From Aquibaculum arenosum (GTDB lineage Bacteria; Pseudomonadota; Alphaproteobacteria; Kiloniellales; DSM-21159), in the NCBI RefSeq assembly GCF_029222965.1, contig NZ_JARHUD010000014.1:1-47089 (forward strand): a stretch of 47,089 nucleotides of DNA. Reading direction: 5' to 3'. A program made the position numbers and the translations under genes. Of this stretch, positions 35,720 to 45,729 are shown in pieces. The notes beneath the pieces are model-generated. The model was not told where the DNA came from and did not search any database. It was given only the letters and a program-made list of their open reading frames with translations. Position 1 is the stretch's first letter; every line of letters starts with the position of its first letter.

Positions 35720-35791
35720 CCTCGGCGGAGAGCCTGCTTCCGGACGAGCCGGCTTCAGGACTATCCGGATAATCACCACAGGGAGAACAAA

Positions 35792-37027
35792 ATGCTTCGT
35801 CGAACCCGTCTACTCAGCGGCAGCGCCGGCGTTCTGGCCGCCGGTGCCATGCTTGCCAGCGGCGTGGCCGCTGCCGATACGATCAAAATCGGCGTGATCG
35901 GGCCGCTGACCGGTCCGGCTGCCAACTCCGGCATCTCCATGCGCCAGGCCTATGAGTTGGTGGCGCAGGAGGTAAACGAGGAAGGCGGCCTGAACATCGG
36001 TGGCGAGCAGGTGCAGGTTGAGCTGATTTTCGAGGACAGCGCCTCGCGTCCGGAAGTCGGCGTCAGTGCGGCCCAGAAGCTCCTGACCCGCGACCAGGTC
36101 GATCTCCTGGTGGGTGATACCATCGCCAGCTCCGTCACGCTGGCGCTTATGGAAGTGGCGCCCAGCTTCAACAAGTTCATGATGAGCGGCCAGCCGGTCT
36201 CGATCGAAATCGCCAACAAGATCAAGACCGATCCCGAGCGCTTCGCCAACTTCTGGAAATCCAGCTTCAACAGCGATGCCTATGCCGACACGTTGCACGG
36301 CACTGTGAGCTGGCTGATGGAGTCGGGTGATCTGGACGCCGGCAACAAGTCGGTGGCCTTCATCGTCGAGGATACCGACTACGGCATCTCCAATTATGAA
36401 TACACCGCCCCGCTCTTCGAGGAAGAGGGTTGGACGACCCAGATGGAGACCGTGGCGCTGGGCCATGCCGACTTCTATCCGCAGCTCTCCAAGCTGCGTA
36501 ACGACGAGCCGGACGTGGTGGTGTCCATCTTCACCTCGGTCAACTCGGGCATAGCCCTGGTGAAGCAGATCGAGGAGCAGGGCCTGGAAGCGCTGCACCT
36601 CGCCGTCTACTACCCGATCCGCTCCGAGTTCCTCGAAGGCGCCGGTGAGGCGGCGGAAGGTCTGCTCTGGACGCCGCTGATGTTCGATCCGGTGAACAAC
36701 GAGGAACACAAGGAGTTCTCGGACTACATGAACGAGAGCATTGGCGTGGCGGCCGGCGGTGACCATGCCCAGGGCTACTGCCAGATGGGCATGCTGCTCG
36801 ACAACATCGAGCGCGCGGGAACGGTTGAGCCGGAGGCCCTCTCGGCTGCCTTTGCCGATACCGACTTCAGCTGCGTGATCGCCCGCTACGTCTACGACAC
36901 CGAGATCCACACCCCGAAGGTCGGGGCCGAGTATCTCCCGGTGCCGATGGCGCAGATCCAGGACGGTTCCAGCTTCGCCGTCTGGCCCCACACCACGGCG
37001 ACCTCAGAGTTCCAGCCGCAGAACTGA
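35792..37027 (+). CDS. Branched-chain-amino-acid-type ABC substrate-binding protein
   Basis: A 411-residue periplasmic binding protein with a Sec signal peptide (MLRRTRLLSGSAG...SGVAAA, cleavage near residue 27) and the Peripla_BP_6 (LivK-type) fold. The mature start ADTIKIGVIGPLTGPAAN and the hinge-region block VAFIVEDTDYGISN are typical. The ATG at 35792 has GGGAG upstream; an in-frame ATG at 35654 lacks signal-peptide features. It is the first gene of the operon, followed by a strong stem-loop and livG. Members of this family bind amino acids, amides, urea and aromatic acids. Downstream deacylases suggest an N-acyl or carbamoyl compound. Confidence 0.92.
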   Translation: MLRRTRLLSGSAGVLAAGAMLASGVAAADTIKIGVIGPLTGPAANSGISMRQAYELVAQEVNEEGGLNIGGEQVQVELIFEDSASRPEVGVSAAQKLLTRDQVDLLVGDTIASSVTLALMEVAPSFNKFMMSGQPVSIEIANKIKTDPERFANFWKSSFNSDAYADTLHGTVSWLMESGDLDAGNKSVAFIVEDTDYGISNYEYTAPLFEEEGWTTQMETVALGHADFYPQLSKLRNDEPDVVVSIFTSVNSGIALVKQIEEQGLEALHLAVYYPIRSEFLEGAGEAAEGLLWTPLMFDPVNNEEHKEFSDYMNESIGVAAGGDHAQGYCQMGMLLDNIERAGTVEPEALSAAFADTDFSCVIARYVYDTEIHTPKVGAEYLPVPMAQIQDGSSFAVWPHTTATSEFQPQN

Positions 37028-37046
37028 GGCCGAGAACTGTAATCGA

Positions 37047-37075
37047 TCCGGCTCCGGCGCACCGCCGGAGCCGGA
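37047..37075 (+). promoter_or_regulatory. Intercistronic 13-bp perfect stem-loop
   Basis: TCCGGCTCCGGCG (37047-37059) pairs perfectly with CGCCGGAGCCGGA (37063-37075) around the loop CAC, between the binding-protein stop and livG. There is no T-run after it. It probably protects the binding-protein message or reduces read-through, giving more binding protein than membrane components (inferred). Confidence 0.6.
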
Positions 37076-37092
37076 CAGCGGCAGGAATGTGT

Positions 37093-37825
37093 ATGTCTTC
37101 TCCCAGTCAGCAACCGCTTCTGCAGGTGGAGCAGGCCTCCATGGTCTTCGGAGGTCTGGTCGCGGTGAAGGACCTTAGCCTGGACCTGCGCGCGGGTGAG
37201 ATCCTCGCCCTCATGGGTCCCAACGGGGCCGGCAAGACCACCACCTTCAACATGATCGCCGGCGCACTCATTCCCACCAGCGGGCGGATTCTGTTCGAGG
37301 GACGTGACATCACCCGCATGAAACCCGACGGGCGCTGTCGGGCGGGGGTGGCGCGCACCTTCCAGATCACCCAGCCCTTCCACGAGCTCTCCGTGGTCGA
37401 GAACGTGATGGTGGGCTCCATGGTCCACCACACCAGCCTGGCGGAAACCCGCAAGGAGGCCCTGACCTACGTCGAGATGGTCGGGCTGGGCGCGAAGGCC
37501 GAGGCGCCGGCCAAACAACTCAGCACGGGTCAGCGCAAGCGCCTGGAACTCGCCCGCGCCATGGCCACCCGGCCGCGTCTCCTGCTGATGGACGAGGTGA
37601 CCGGCGGCGTGGATCAGAAGAGCATTCCCGATCTGGTGGCGCTGGTGCAGCGCCTGCACGGGGAGGGGCTGACCCTGATCATCATCGAACACAACATGCG
37701 CGTGATCAGCGAACTGGCCCACCGTGCCATCTTCATGAATCGCGGCGAAAAGATTGCTGAGGGCACTCCGGCGGAGATTGCCGCGCATCCCGACGTGGTG
37801 GAACTCTACCTCGGCGAGGCCGCGC

Positions 37826-37833
<8 letters not shown>
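37093..37833 (+). CDS. livG: Liv-type ABC transporter ATPase (LivG)
   Basis: A 246-residue ATPase with Walker A GPNGAGKT (42-49), signature-region [16 protein letters not shown] and Walker B LLLMDEV. A C-terminal tail typical of the branched-chain amino acid transporter group follows ([17 protein letters not shown]). The Walker B is followed by Val where Pro is usual, a variant seen in some LivG-like proteins. The ATG at 37093 is preferred because AGGA lies 6 nt upstream; the ATG at 37087 abuts it. The 3' end overlaps livF by 8 bp. Confidence 0.92.
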
Positions 37834-38530
<697 letters not shown>

Positions 38531-38541
38531 CGGGGCCCGAC

Positions 38542-39408
38542 ATGACAATCTTTCTCGAGCAGATCATCAACGGCATCATCATCGGGTCGATGTATGCCCT
38601 CATCGGCAGCGGCATCGCCCTGATCTATGGCACCATGCGGGTGCTCAACCTCGCCCACGGCGAGTTCTACATGATGGGCGGCTATCTGGTCTTCTTCCTT
38701 GTGGTCGCCTACGCGGTGCCGCCGTGGCTGGCGATCCCCATTGCCATTGCCGCCATTTTCGTCCTTGGAATGCTGGTGCAGCGGCTGACCATCGCCTACC
38801 TGCTGCCGCGCGAGGAGTGGGCCTTTGCCACCATCGCGGCCACCCTGGGACTGTCGATCTTCCTGCAGAACCTGGCGCTGATCCTCTTCGGCGAGCAGTT
38901 CCAGTCGATCCCCTACTACCTGCCCGGCGTGGTGGAGATCGCCGGCCTGCGCCTGCCGCAGCAGCGCCTGCTGATGCTGGTGGTGGCCGTCATCACCATC
39001 GCGATCATGACCTTCGTCCTGGCCAAGACCCGCTTCGGCTGGGCCTTGCGCGCCACCTCGCAGGACAAGGATGCGGCGGCCGTGGTGGGGATACCCGCGG
39101 CGCGCATCTACACACTCACTTTCGGCATCGCGGCCGCCCTGGGTTGCATCGCAGCGGCCATGCTCGCCCCGATCTATGCGGTCAATCCCTGGATGGGGAT
39201 GCCGGTGCTCTTCAAGGGCTTCGTTGTGGTGATCCTGGGTGGGCTGGGCAGCTTCCCGGGCGCCATCGTCGGCGGGATCCTGCTCGGCATCGTGGAGGCC
39301 GTGGGTGTGCAGGTCACTTCGTCAGAATGGCGCGACGTCATCGCCTTCGGTCTCATGATCCTGGTCATCTGGGTGCGCCCCTGGGGCCTCTTCGGTAAGC
39401 CGCGGTAG
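38542..39408 (+). CDS. livH: Liv-type ABC transporter permease (LivH)
   Basis: A 288-residue hydrophobic permease with about eight membrane helices and family blocks INGIIIGSMYALIGSGIALIYG, NLAHGEFYMMGGY and GGLGSFPGAIVGG. It starts 11 bp after livF. It pairs with LivM to form the membrane channel of the importer. Confidence 0.95.
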   Translation: MTIFLEQIINGIIIGSMYALIGSGIALIYGTMRVLNLAHGEFYMMGGYLVFFLVVAYAVPPWLAIPIAIAAIFVLGMLVQRLTIAYLLPREEWAFATIAATLGLSIFLQNLALILFGEQFQSIPYYLPGVVEIAGLRLPQQRLLMLVVAVITIAIMTFVLAKTRFGWALRATSQDKDAAAVVGIPAARIYTLTFGIAAALGCIAAAMLAPIYAVNPWMGMPVLFKGFVVVILGGLGSFPGAIVGGILLGIVEAVGVQVTSSEWRDVIAFGLMILVIWVRPWGLFGKPR

Positions 39409-39423
39409 GAGCGTTCCACAAGC

Positions 39424-40416
39424 ATGTTCAAGCCTCTCACACTGCGGACCTACCTGCTTGTCGCCGCGCTCATCGCGCTGGCGCTGGCGCTGCCGCACGT
39501 CATCGACGACAGCTATCTGCTGCACCTGATGATCCTCTCGATCATCTTTGCGATCTTCGCTTCGGCCTGGAACCTGGTGACCGGTTTCGCCGGCCTGAAG
39601 ACCTTCGGCCATCATGCCTTCTTCGGGATCGGCGCCTACGCCTCGGCGCTGCTCGGGATCAACCTGGGGCTCAGCCCCTGGCTCACCATCTGGCTGGCGG
39701 CGGTCATTGCGGCGCTGGCGGGTGTTTTCATCGGCACGCCGATCCTGCGCATCCGCTCCATGCCGCACGTGGCCATCGTCACCCTCGCCTTTGCCGAGAT
39801 CGTGCGCATCACGATTTCGAACCTGCAGGGCATCACCCGCGGCGAACTGGGGCTCTGGGGCATTCCGGCCTTCGAAGGTTTCATGCTCCCGCTGATCGGG
39901 GAGGTGGTCTTCAACCCCTCGGTCAAGCTCTGGTATTACTACCTCGCGCTCGGCCTGCTGCTGCTGTCCATCGGGCTCATCGCCTTGATGATGCGCTCAA
40001 AGGTCGGTCTGGCGGTGGTGGCCATGCGCGACGGCGAGGATGCGGCGGAAAGCCTGGGCATCAATCTGGCCCGCTTCAAGCTGCTGGTCTTTGGAGTCAG
40101 CGCCTTTCTGGTGGGCCTCGCCGGTGCCTTCTACGCCCACTACGTCAGCATTCTCACACCCATGGCGGCCGTGGGGCCCGACCTGATCATCCTGGTGATC
40201 GCCATGGTGCTGGTGGGCGGCCTCGGGACCTTCAGCGGGCCGATCATCGGCGCCTTTGTCCTGACCTTCCTGGGCGAGTCGCTGCGGGTTCTCGATGACT
40301 ACCGCCTGCTGATCTACGGCGCCCTCATCATCCTTTCCATCATGTTCATGCCGCGCGGTCTGGCGACCATCGGCAGCTTCTTCCGGCGCCGTCCGGCGGA
40401 AGCCCGTGCCGACTGA
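39424..40416 (+). CDS. livM: Liv-type ABC transporter permease (LivM)
   Basis: A 330-residue permease with about ten helices. LivM-typical blocks are SAWNLVTGFAGLKTFGHHAFFGIGAY, AMRDGEDAAESLGIN and GGLGTFSGPIIGAF. It ends with a short basic cytosolic tail (FFRRRPAEARAD). It lies 15 bp after livH and 33 bp before the M20 deacylase gene, in the same operon. Confidence 0.95.
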   Translation: MFKPLTLRTYLLVAALIALALALPHVIDDSYLLHLMILSIIFAIFASAWNLVTGFAGLKTFGHHAFFGIGAYASALLGINLGLSPWLTIWLAAVIAALAGVFIGTPILRIRSMPHVAIVTLAFAEIVRITISNLQGITRGELGLWGIPAFEGFMLPLIGEVVFNPSVKLWYYYLALGLLLLSIGLIALMMRSKVGLAVVAMRDGEDAAESLGINLARFKLLVFGVSAFLVGLAGAFYAHYVSILTPMAAVGPDLIILVIAMVLVGGLGTFSGPIIGAFVLTFLGESLRVLDDYRLLIYGALIILSIMFMPRGLATIGSFFRRRPAEARAD

Positions 40417-40449
40417 CGCCGCAGCGCCGATCCAAGGAGAAAGCGAGCC

Positions 40450-41733
40450 ATGCTCGACAAGGAAATTGCGTCCGCCATCCTGAAAAGCGTCGACGAGGGC
40501 TTCGACGAGCAGGTGGCTTTCACCCAGGATCTGGTGCGCCTGCCGTCGCTGCGCGGGGAGGAGCACACCGCGCAGGACTTCATGGCTGCGGCCATGCGCA
40601 AGCGCGGCTTCGACGTGGATCAGTGGCGCATCGACGTGGAGGCCATCAAGGACCTGCCCGGCTTCGCCCCGGTGAAGATCTCCTACGAGAACGCCTTCAA
40701 CGTGGTGGGCAGCTACCGTCCCAAGGCGGTGAGCGGCCGTTCGCTGATCCTGAACGGACACATCGACGTGGTGCCCACCGGCTCATGGGACCGCTGGACC
40801 CGCACGCCCTTCGACCCGCACGTCGAGGATGGGTGGATGTATGGCCGCGGCGCCGGCGACATGAAGGCAGGTCTCGGCCTGATGCTCTATGCCTACGACG
40901 CCATCCTGCGCGCTGGCTATGCGCCGGCGGCGCCGATCCACTTCCAGTCGGTCGTGGAGGAGGAGTGCACCGGCAATGGCGCGCTCGCCTGCCTGCAGCG
41001 CGGCTACAAGGCCGACTGTGCCCTGATCCCCGAGCCGATCGAGCCGATCCTGCTGCGCGCCCAGGTGGGACTGATATGGTTCCAGGTGCATGTCTCGGGC
41101 GATCCGCAGCACGCCTCGGGCTATCAGGACGCGGGCACCAACGCCATCGAGAAGGCCTTCGGCATCTGGCAGCAGCTCAAGGAGTTGGAGAAGGACTGGA
41201 ACGCGCGCAAGGTCGAGCACCCGCTCTACAAGGACCATCCGCACCCCATCCGCTTCAATCTGGGCAATGTCGCCGGCGGCGAATGGACCTCCAGCGTGCC
41301 GGCAGCCTGCACCATCGAGGTGCGGGTCGGAGTCTATCCCGGTTGGAAGCTGGAGGACGCCCGCGCCGAGATCGAGGCCTGCGTGCGCCAGGCGGCCATG
41401 AGCGATCCCTACCTCAGCAACAATCCGCCGACCGTCGAGTATCACGGCCACATGGCGGAGGGCTATGTGCTGGAGAACGCCGAGGAGCCGGAGAAGGTGC
41501 TGGCCGACAGCCACCGCGCAGTCTTCGGCAAGGATCTCACCGAACACGTCACCTCGGCGGCGACCGATGCCCGCTTCTTCGGGCTCTACCAGGACACGCC
41601 GGGCATGGTCTACGGGCCGGTCTGCGAACAGCCGCACGGCTTCGACGAGCGGGTCGATCTCGAATCGGTGCGTCAGGTGACCAAGACCTACGCCTTGTTC
41701 ATTGCCGAGTGGTGTGGTTTGCAGTCACGATAG
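40450..41733 (+). CDS. M20 family metallo-deacylase (ArgE/DapE type)
   Basis: A 427-residue zinc-dependent amidohydrolase. Metal-site residues visible are His104 and Asp106 (GHIDVVPTG), Asp137 (GRGAGDMKAG) and the EEE at 170-172 (VVEEECTGNG), where the general base lies. Length and motifs fit ArgE/DapE-like deacylases, including the group annotated as N-formyl-aminopyrimidine deformylase (YlmB-like). No thiamine genes are nearby, so that label is not adopted. AAGGAG lies about 11 nt before the ATG. It probably removes an N-acyl or N-formyl group from the imported substrate. Confidence 0.9.
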   Translation: MLDKEIASAILKSVDEGFDEQVAFTQDLVRLPSLRGEEHTAQDFMAAAMRKRGFDVDQWRIDVEAIKDLPGFAPVKISYENAFNVVGSYRPKAVSGRSLILNGHIDVVPTGSWDRWTRTPFDPHVEDGWMYGRGAGDMKAGLGLMLYAYDAILRAGYAPAAPIHFQSVVEEECTGNGALACLQRGYKADCALIPEPIEPILLRAQVGLIWFQVHVSGDPQHASGYQDAGTNAIEKAFGIWQQLKELEKDWNARKVEHPLYKDHPHPIRFNLGNVAGGEWTSSVPAACTIEVRVGVYPGWKLEDARAEIEACVRQAAMSDPYLSNNPPTVEYHGHMAEGYVLENAEEPEKVLADSHRAVFGKDLTEHVTSAATDARFFGLYQDTPGMVYGPVCEQPHGFDERVDLESVRQVTKTYALFIAEWCGLQSR

Positions 41734-41787
41734 ACAACAACCCACGATAGGGCCGCGCAGGCGGCAAGCAGGGAGAGGAGGGGACGC

Positions 41788-43041
41788 ATGCGCAACCTTC
41801 GCATAGACGGCGACCGTCTTTGGTCCAGCCTTATGGAGATCGGGCGGATCGGAGAAACCCCGGCCGGTGGCTGCCGGCGACTGGCGCTGACCGATGAGGA
41901 TCGCCGCGCGCGCGACCTCTTCTGCCGCTGGGCCCGCGAGGCCGGCTGCACCATCCGGGTCGATCCCATCGGCAACATCTTCGCTCGCCGAGGGGGGCGC
42001 GATGACGGCCTGCCGCCGGTCATGGTCGGCAGCCATCTGGACACCGTGCCCACCGGCGGCAAGTTCGACGGCATCCTGGGTGTGATGACGGGGTTGGAGA
42101 TCCTGCGCACCCTGCACGACCAGGACATCGTCACCGAGGCTCCGGTGGAGGTGGCGGTCTGGACCAACGAGGAGGGCAGCCGCTTTTCGCCCATGACGCT
42201 AGGGTCCTCGGTCTACACCGGCGAGACCGACCTGGCCTTTGCTTACGGCCGCGCCGATGAGGAGAACGTCACGGTCCGCGAAGCGCTGGAAGCCATTGGC
42301 TACAAGGGCGAGGCCCCGCTCGGTGAGCGGCCCATCAAGGCCTACTTCGAGGTACACAATGAGCAGGGACCAGTGCTGGAAAGCCATGGCGAGTCGATTG
42401 GCATCGTCACCGGCTCCTTCTACGCGCGCTACTTCCTCGCCACCATCCGGGGTGAGGCGGCGCATGTGGGCCCGACGCCCATGGCTCGGCGCAAGGATGC
42501 CATGGTGGGCGCGGCGGCCCTCACCCTGGAGATCGACCGCATCGGTCGCAGCCATGGCGAGGACGGGCGCTCCAATGCACCGCACATCGAGCTCTATCCT
42601 AACGTGCGTGGGGTCATTCCCTCGGAGGTGCGGCTGAGCTGTGACGTGCGGCACAGCGACCCCGAAGAGGTGGCCGTGATGGAGAGCGAGCTGCGGGCGG
42701 CGGCCAAGGAAGTTGAGGCGGCGCGGGGCGTTTCCATCGAACTGGAGCAGTACTACGAGTTCGGGCCGATCCACTTCGACCCCGAGATGACGCAGGTGCT
42801 GCGCGACTGTGCCGACGGCCTCGGTCTGAAGCATCGCGACCTGCTGACCGTTGCCGGCCATGATGCCGTGCCCCTCAACCGCATCTGCCCTACGGCACTG
42901 CTCTTCGTCGCCAGTTGCAACGGCATCAGCCACAACGAAAACGAGGCCTGCAAACCCGAGGACGTGACCGACGGCGCCAATGTGCTGTTCCAGGCCGTGC
43001 TCAGCCAGGCGGGTCTGGCCGACGCGGCGGGAGCCCATTGA
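41788..43041 (+). CDS. M20 family amidohydrolase, N-carbamoyl-L-amino acid hydrolase/allantoate type
   Basis: A 417-residue zinc enzyme of the hydantoinase/carbamoylase subfamily. GSHLDTVPTGGKFDG (81-95) provides His83 and Asp94, and TNEEGSRF provides Glu128/Glu129. EVHNEQGPVLE, GEAAHVGPTPM and AGHDA are the further subfamily blocks. Known members hydrolyse N-carbamoyl amino acids, beta-ureidopropionate or allantoate. It lies 54 bp after the M20 deacylase gene, and its TGA shares one base with the ATG of the next gene. Two amidohydrolases in one operon suggest a substrate with two amide-type bonds or a mixture of N-acyl compounds. Confidence 0.92.
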   Translation: MRNLRIDGDRLWSSLMEIGRIGETPAGGCRRLALTDEDRRARDLFCRWAREAGCTIRVDPIGNIFARRGGRDDGLPPVMVGSHLDTVPTGGKFDGILGVMTGLEILRTLHDQDIVTEAPVEVAVWTNEEGSRFSPMTLGSSVYTGETDLAFAYGRADEENVTVREALEAIGYKGEAPLGERPIKAYFEVHNEQGPVLESHGESIGIVTGSFYARYFLATIRGEAAHVGPTPMARRKDAMVGAAALTLEIDRIGRSHGEDGRSNAPHIELYPNVRGVIPSEVRLSCDVRHSDPEEVAVMESELRAAAKEVEAARGVSIELEQYYEFGPIHFDPEMTQVLRDCADGLGLKHRDLLTVAGHDAVPLNRICPTALLFVASCNGISHNENEACKPEDVTDGANVLFQAVLSQAGLADAAGAH

Positions 43042-44576
43042 TGGAGAACGCGATGCGCGGGGCCATGCGCCGCGGGGCCGTGGCCACGGCCAATCCCGAC
43101 GGCGCCCGGGCCGGGCTGGAGGTGCTGGAGGCTGGCGGCAATGCCATCGATGCGGCCGTGGCCGCGGCCTTCGCCATGGGCGTGGTGGAGCCGCTGGACA
43201 ACGGCATTGGCGCCAGCGGCTTCGCCCTGGTGCATTCCGCCAGCGAAGGGCGGACGGTGGCGGTGGATTTCCTCGGCACCGCACCGAAAGCCGCGCAGTT
43301 CGAGCTCACCCCGGCCTTCACCGGCTTCATGACCGGCTATCACCTGCTGGTGCGCGACCGGGCCAACGAGATCGGCCATCGCTCCGTCGCCGTGCCGGGC
43401 GCGGTGCGCGGCCTGGCCCACCTGGTGGAGCGCTTCGGCAGCCTGCCGTTCCGCGATGTCGTGGAGCCGGCGGCGCGCCTGGCCGAGGCGGGCTTTACCA
43501 TGGACCGCTATCTGGCGGAGCGCATCGCCACCACCCGGGACTACATCGAGCGCTATCCGGAAACCGCCCGACTGTTCCTTGACGCCGAGGGCAATCCGCT
43601 GCCCGCCGGCGCGAAACTGCGTCTCACCGATCTCGCCGGCTCGCTGCGTCGCCTGCAGGAGGCAGGCCCCGATGATCTCTACGAAGGGGATTTGGCCGCG
43701 GCGATCCTGGCCGAGATCCAGCGCGGCGGCGGTTTCATGACCGCGGAGGACCTGGCGGCCTTCCGCCCCGTCGAGCGCCAGCCGGTGACCGGTCGCTATC
43801 TCGACTACGAGGTTGCCACCATGCCGCCGCCCTCCAGCGGCGCCTTCGTGCTTGCCGGCCTGGCCCACCTGCAGCGCGGCGCGGCCAAAGATCATCACCT
43901 CGCGCTCGGCACGGCCATGCAGCGGATGTTTGCGCTGCGCGCCTCCACGCTGGGCGACCCGGCGCAGACCCCGGTGGATCTCTCCTCGCTGGGCATCGAC
44001 AACGAGAGCCTGCGGCTGCGCGAGCCGCCGCAGACCACCTCGCTGTCCACGATGGATGCGGCCGGCAATGCGGTCACCATCACCTATTCCAACATGAACC
44101 ACTCCGGCGTGGTGGTGCCGGGCACGGGCATCGTACTCAACAACCAGCTCCTGCTCTTCAATCCCTGGCCGGGCACCCCCAACTCGCTCTCGGGCGGCAG
44201 GAAGCCGGTCAGCAGCATGATGCCGACCCTGCTGTTCGACGCGGCCGGTCAGGCGGCGGTCGCCATCGGCGGGTCGGGCAGCACGCGCATTCCAACCAGC
44301 CTGATGCAGGTGCTCTACCATCGCTTCGTGCGTGGCCTGCCGCTCGCAGAGGCACTGACCGAGCCGCGGCTGCACGCCGAGGGCACGCAGGTGACCGCGG
44401 ATGCGGAGCTGGCCGAGGTGGCGGAGCAAGTCGCCGCAGAACTGGGCTGCAGTCTCGAACTGCTGCCCGGTCGCGACAGCAAGCTGGGCATCGTCCAGTG
44501 CATCAGCCGCGATGCCGACGGGAGCGTGGAGGCCATCGGCGACCCGCGCGCCGACGGTCAGGGGTTGGTTCTTTAG
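43041..44576 (+). CDS. Gamma-glutamyltransferase family protein, cytosolic, atypical motif
   Basis: A 511-residue Ntn-hydrolase of the GGT family. The autoprocessing/nucleophile threonine is Thr332 in QTTSLSTMDAAGNAV. Substrate-binding GGSGSTRIP and the small-subunit blocks are present. Two oddities: there is no signal peptide, although most bacterial GGTs are periplasmic, and the canonical TTHxS reads TTSLS, replacing the conserved His with Ser. This places it among GGT paralogues such as cephalosporin-acylase-like or gamma-glutamyl amide hydrolases. With the preceding amidohydrolases it probably cleaves a gamma-glutamyl or other amide linkage in the cytosol (inference). Its ATG shares one base with the preceding TGA. 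Confidence 0.9.
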   Translation: MENAMRGAMRRGAVATANPDGARAGLEVLEAGGNAIDAAVAAAFAMGVVEPLDNGIGASGFALVHSASEGRTVAVDFLGTAPKAAQFELTPAFTGFMTGYHLLVRDRANEIGHRSVAVPGAVRGLAHLVERFGSLPFRDVVEPAARLAEAGFTMDRYLAERIATTRDYIERYPETARLFLDAEGNPLPAGAKLRLTDLAGSLRRLQEAGPDDLYEGDLAAAILAEIQRGGGFMTAEDLAAFRPVERQPVTGRYLDYEVATMPPPSSGAFVLAGLAHLQRGAAKDHHLALGTAMQRMFALRASTLGDPAQTPVDLSSLGIDNESLRLREPPQTTSLSTMDAAGNAVTITYSNMNHSGVVVPGTGIVLNNQLLLFNPWPGTPNSLSGGRKPVSSMMPTLLFDAAGQAAVAIGGSGSTRIPTSLMQVLYHRFVRGLPLAEALTEPRLHAEGTQVTADAELAEVAEQVAAELGCSLELLPGRDSKLGIVQCISRDADGSVEAIGDPRADGQGLVL

Positions 44577-44658
44577 CAAGAAGCGCCCTTCCGTCTCAGG
44601 GCCTGCTGTGCTCAGCTTCCTTCCGTCTGCGACTGTCCGGCGTGAAAGGAGAAGCGGC

Positions 44659-45726
44659 ATGAGCGTGAAGCAGCGCACGCAAGCCTTCTGTGCAGCATTC
44701 GGCCTGGAGGTCCCTCTCCTCATGGCGCCCATGGCCGGCTCCTCACCTCCGGGCCTGGCCGCGGCCGTGGCGCAGACGGGCGGCATGGGCGCCTGCGGCG
44801 CCCTGGCACTCGATCCCGATGGCATTGCCGACTGGGTGGCGCGTTTCCGCCAGATGTCCGGCGGCAGCTTTCAGATCAATCTCTGGATCCCCGACGAGCC
44901 CCAACCGCGCGATGCAGCCGTCGAGACATCCCAGGCCGACTTTATGGCCGGGTTCGGGCCGCGGCCTGAGGTTCCTGAAGGGCCGCTGCTGCAGGATTTC
45001 GATGCGCAGTTCGAGGCTCTGCTGGTCGCCCAGCCCCATGCTGCCTCCAGCATCATGGGGCTTTTTCGACCGGACCAGGTGGCGCGGCTCAAGGAAGCGG
45101 GCATCAAGTGGATCGCCACCGCCACCAGTCTGGGCGAGGCGCTGGAGGCCGAAGCGGCCGGCGCCGATGCGGTGATCGCCCAGGGGGCCGAGGCCGGTGG
45201 GCACCGGGGTGCCTTCACCCCCGAGGCGGCGGGGCGAGCCTCTGTGGGCAGCCTCGCCCTGATTCCGGTACTGGCTGATGCTCTCAAAGTGCCGGTGATC
45301 GCTGCCGGCGGCATTGGCGACGGTCGGGGTGTGGCGGCAACCCTGGTGCTGGGTGCTTCGGCGGTCATTCTCGGCACCGCCTTGCTCCGCACGCCCGAGG
45401 CCGATATTGCGGCGCCCTGGGCCGAGGCCCTGGCGCAGGCGCGCCCGGAGGATACGGTGGTGACGGCCGCTTTCTCCGGTCGCCCGGCGCGAGCCTTGCG
45501 TAACCGTTTCACCGATGCGGTGTCCGCGCCGGGCGCGCCCGCCCCGGCGGCCTATCCCGTCCAGCGCTTCCTCACCGAGCCCATGCGCAAGGCGGCCGTG
45601 GCCGAGCGCGACCCGGAGCGCCTCTATGCTCTGGCCGGGCAGGCCATGGGCCTGGCCCGCGCGGAGCCGGCCGAGAAGCTGCTGAGACGGGTTTGGCAGG
45701 AGGCCAGCGACCTCCTCCCCAGCTGA
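44659..45726 (+). CDS. Nitronate monooxygenase / NPD-like FMN enzyme
   Basis: A 355-residue TIM-barrel FMN protein with PMAGSSPPGLAAAVA near the N-terminus, QGAEAGGHRG with the putative catalytic His182, and the phosphate-binding AAGGIGDGRG and LVLGASAVILGTALL. It fits class I nitronate monooxygenases, which oxidise alkyl nitronates to carbonyl compounds plus nitrite; many annotated members have other or unknown roles. The ATG at 44659 has AGGAG 8 nt upstream. It is the last gene of the plus-strand operon, 82 bp after the GGT-like gene, and converges with the methyltransferase gene 3 bp away. Confidence 0.9.
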   Translation: MSVKQRTQAFCAAFGLEVPLLMAPMAGSSPPGLAAAVAQTGGMGACGALALDPDGIADWVARFRQMSGGSFQINLWIPDEPQPRDAAVETSQADFMAGFGPRPEVPEGPLLQDFDAQFEALLVAQPHAASSIMGLFRPDQVARLKEAGIKWIATATSLGEALEAEAAGADAVIAQGAEAGGHRGAFTPEAAGRASVGSLALIPVLADALKVPVIAAGGIGDGRGVAATLVLGASAVILGTALLRTPEADIAAPWAEALAQARPEDTVVTAAFSGRPARALRNRFTDAVSAPGAPAPAAYPVQRFLTEPMRKAAVAERDPERLYALAGQAMGLARAEPAEKLLRRVWQEASDLLPS

Positions 45727-45729
45727 CCT

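Noticed and set aside
40450-41733. A thiamine salvage deformylase (YlmB)
   Set aside because: Length and motifs would allow it, but no thi genes or HMP-type transporter are nearby, so only the M20 family is claimed.
42753-44825. A 690-codon open frame on the minus strand across the amidohydrolase and GGT genes
   Set aside because: It is antisense to two strongly supported genes, has low-complexity His/Arg/Gly-rich composition and no motif. It is a by-product of high GC codon bias.
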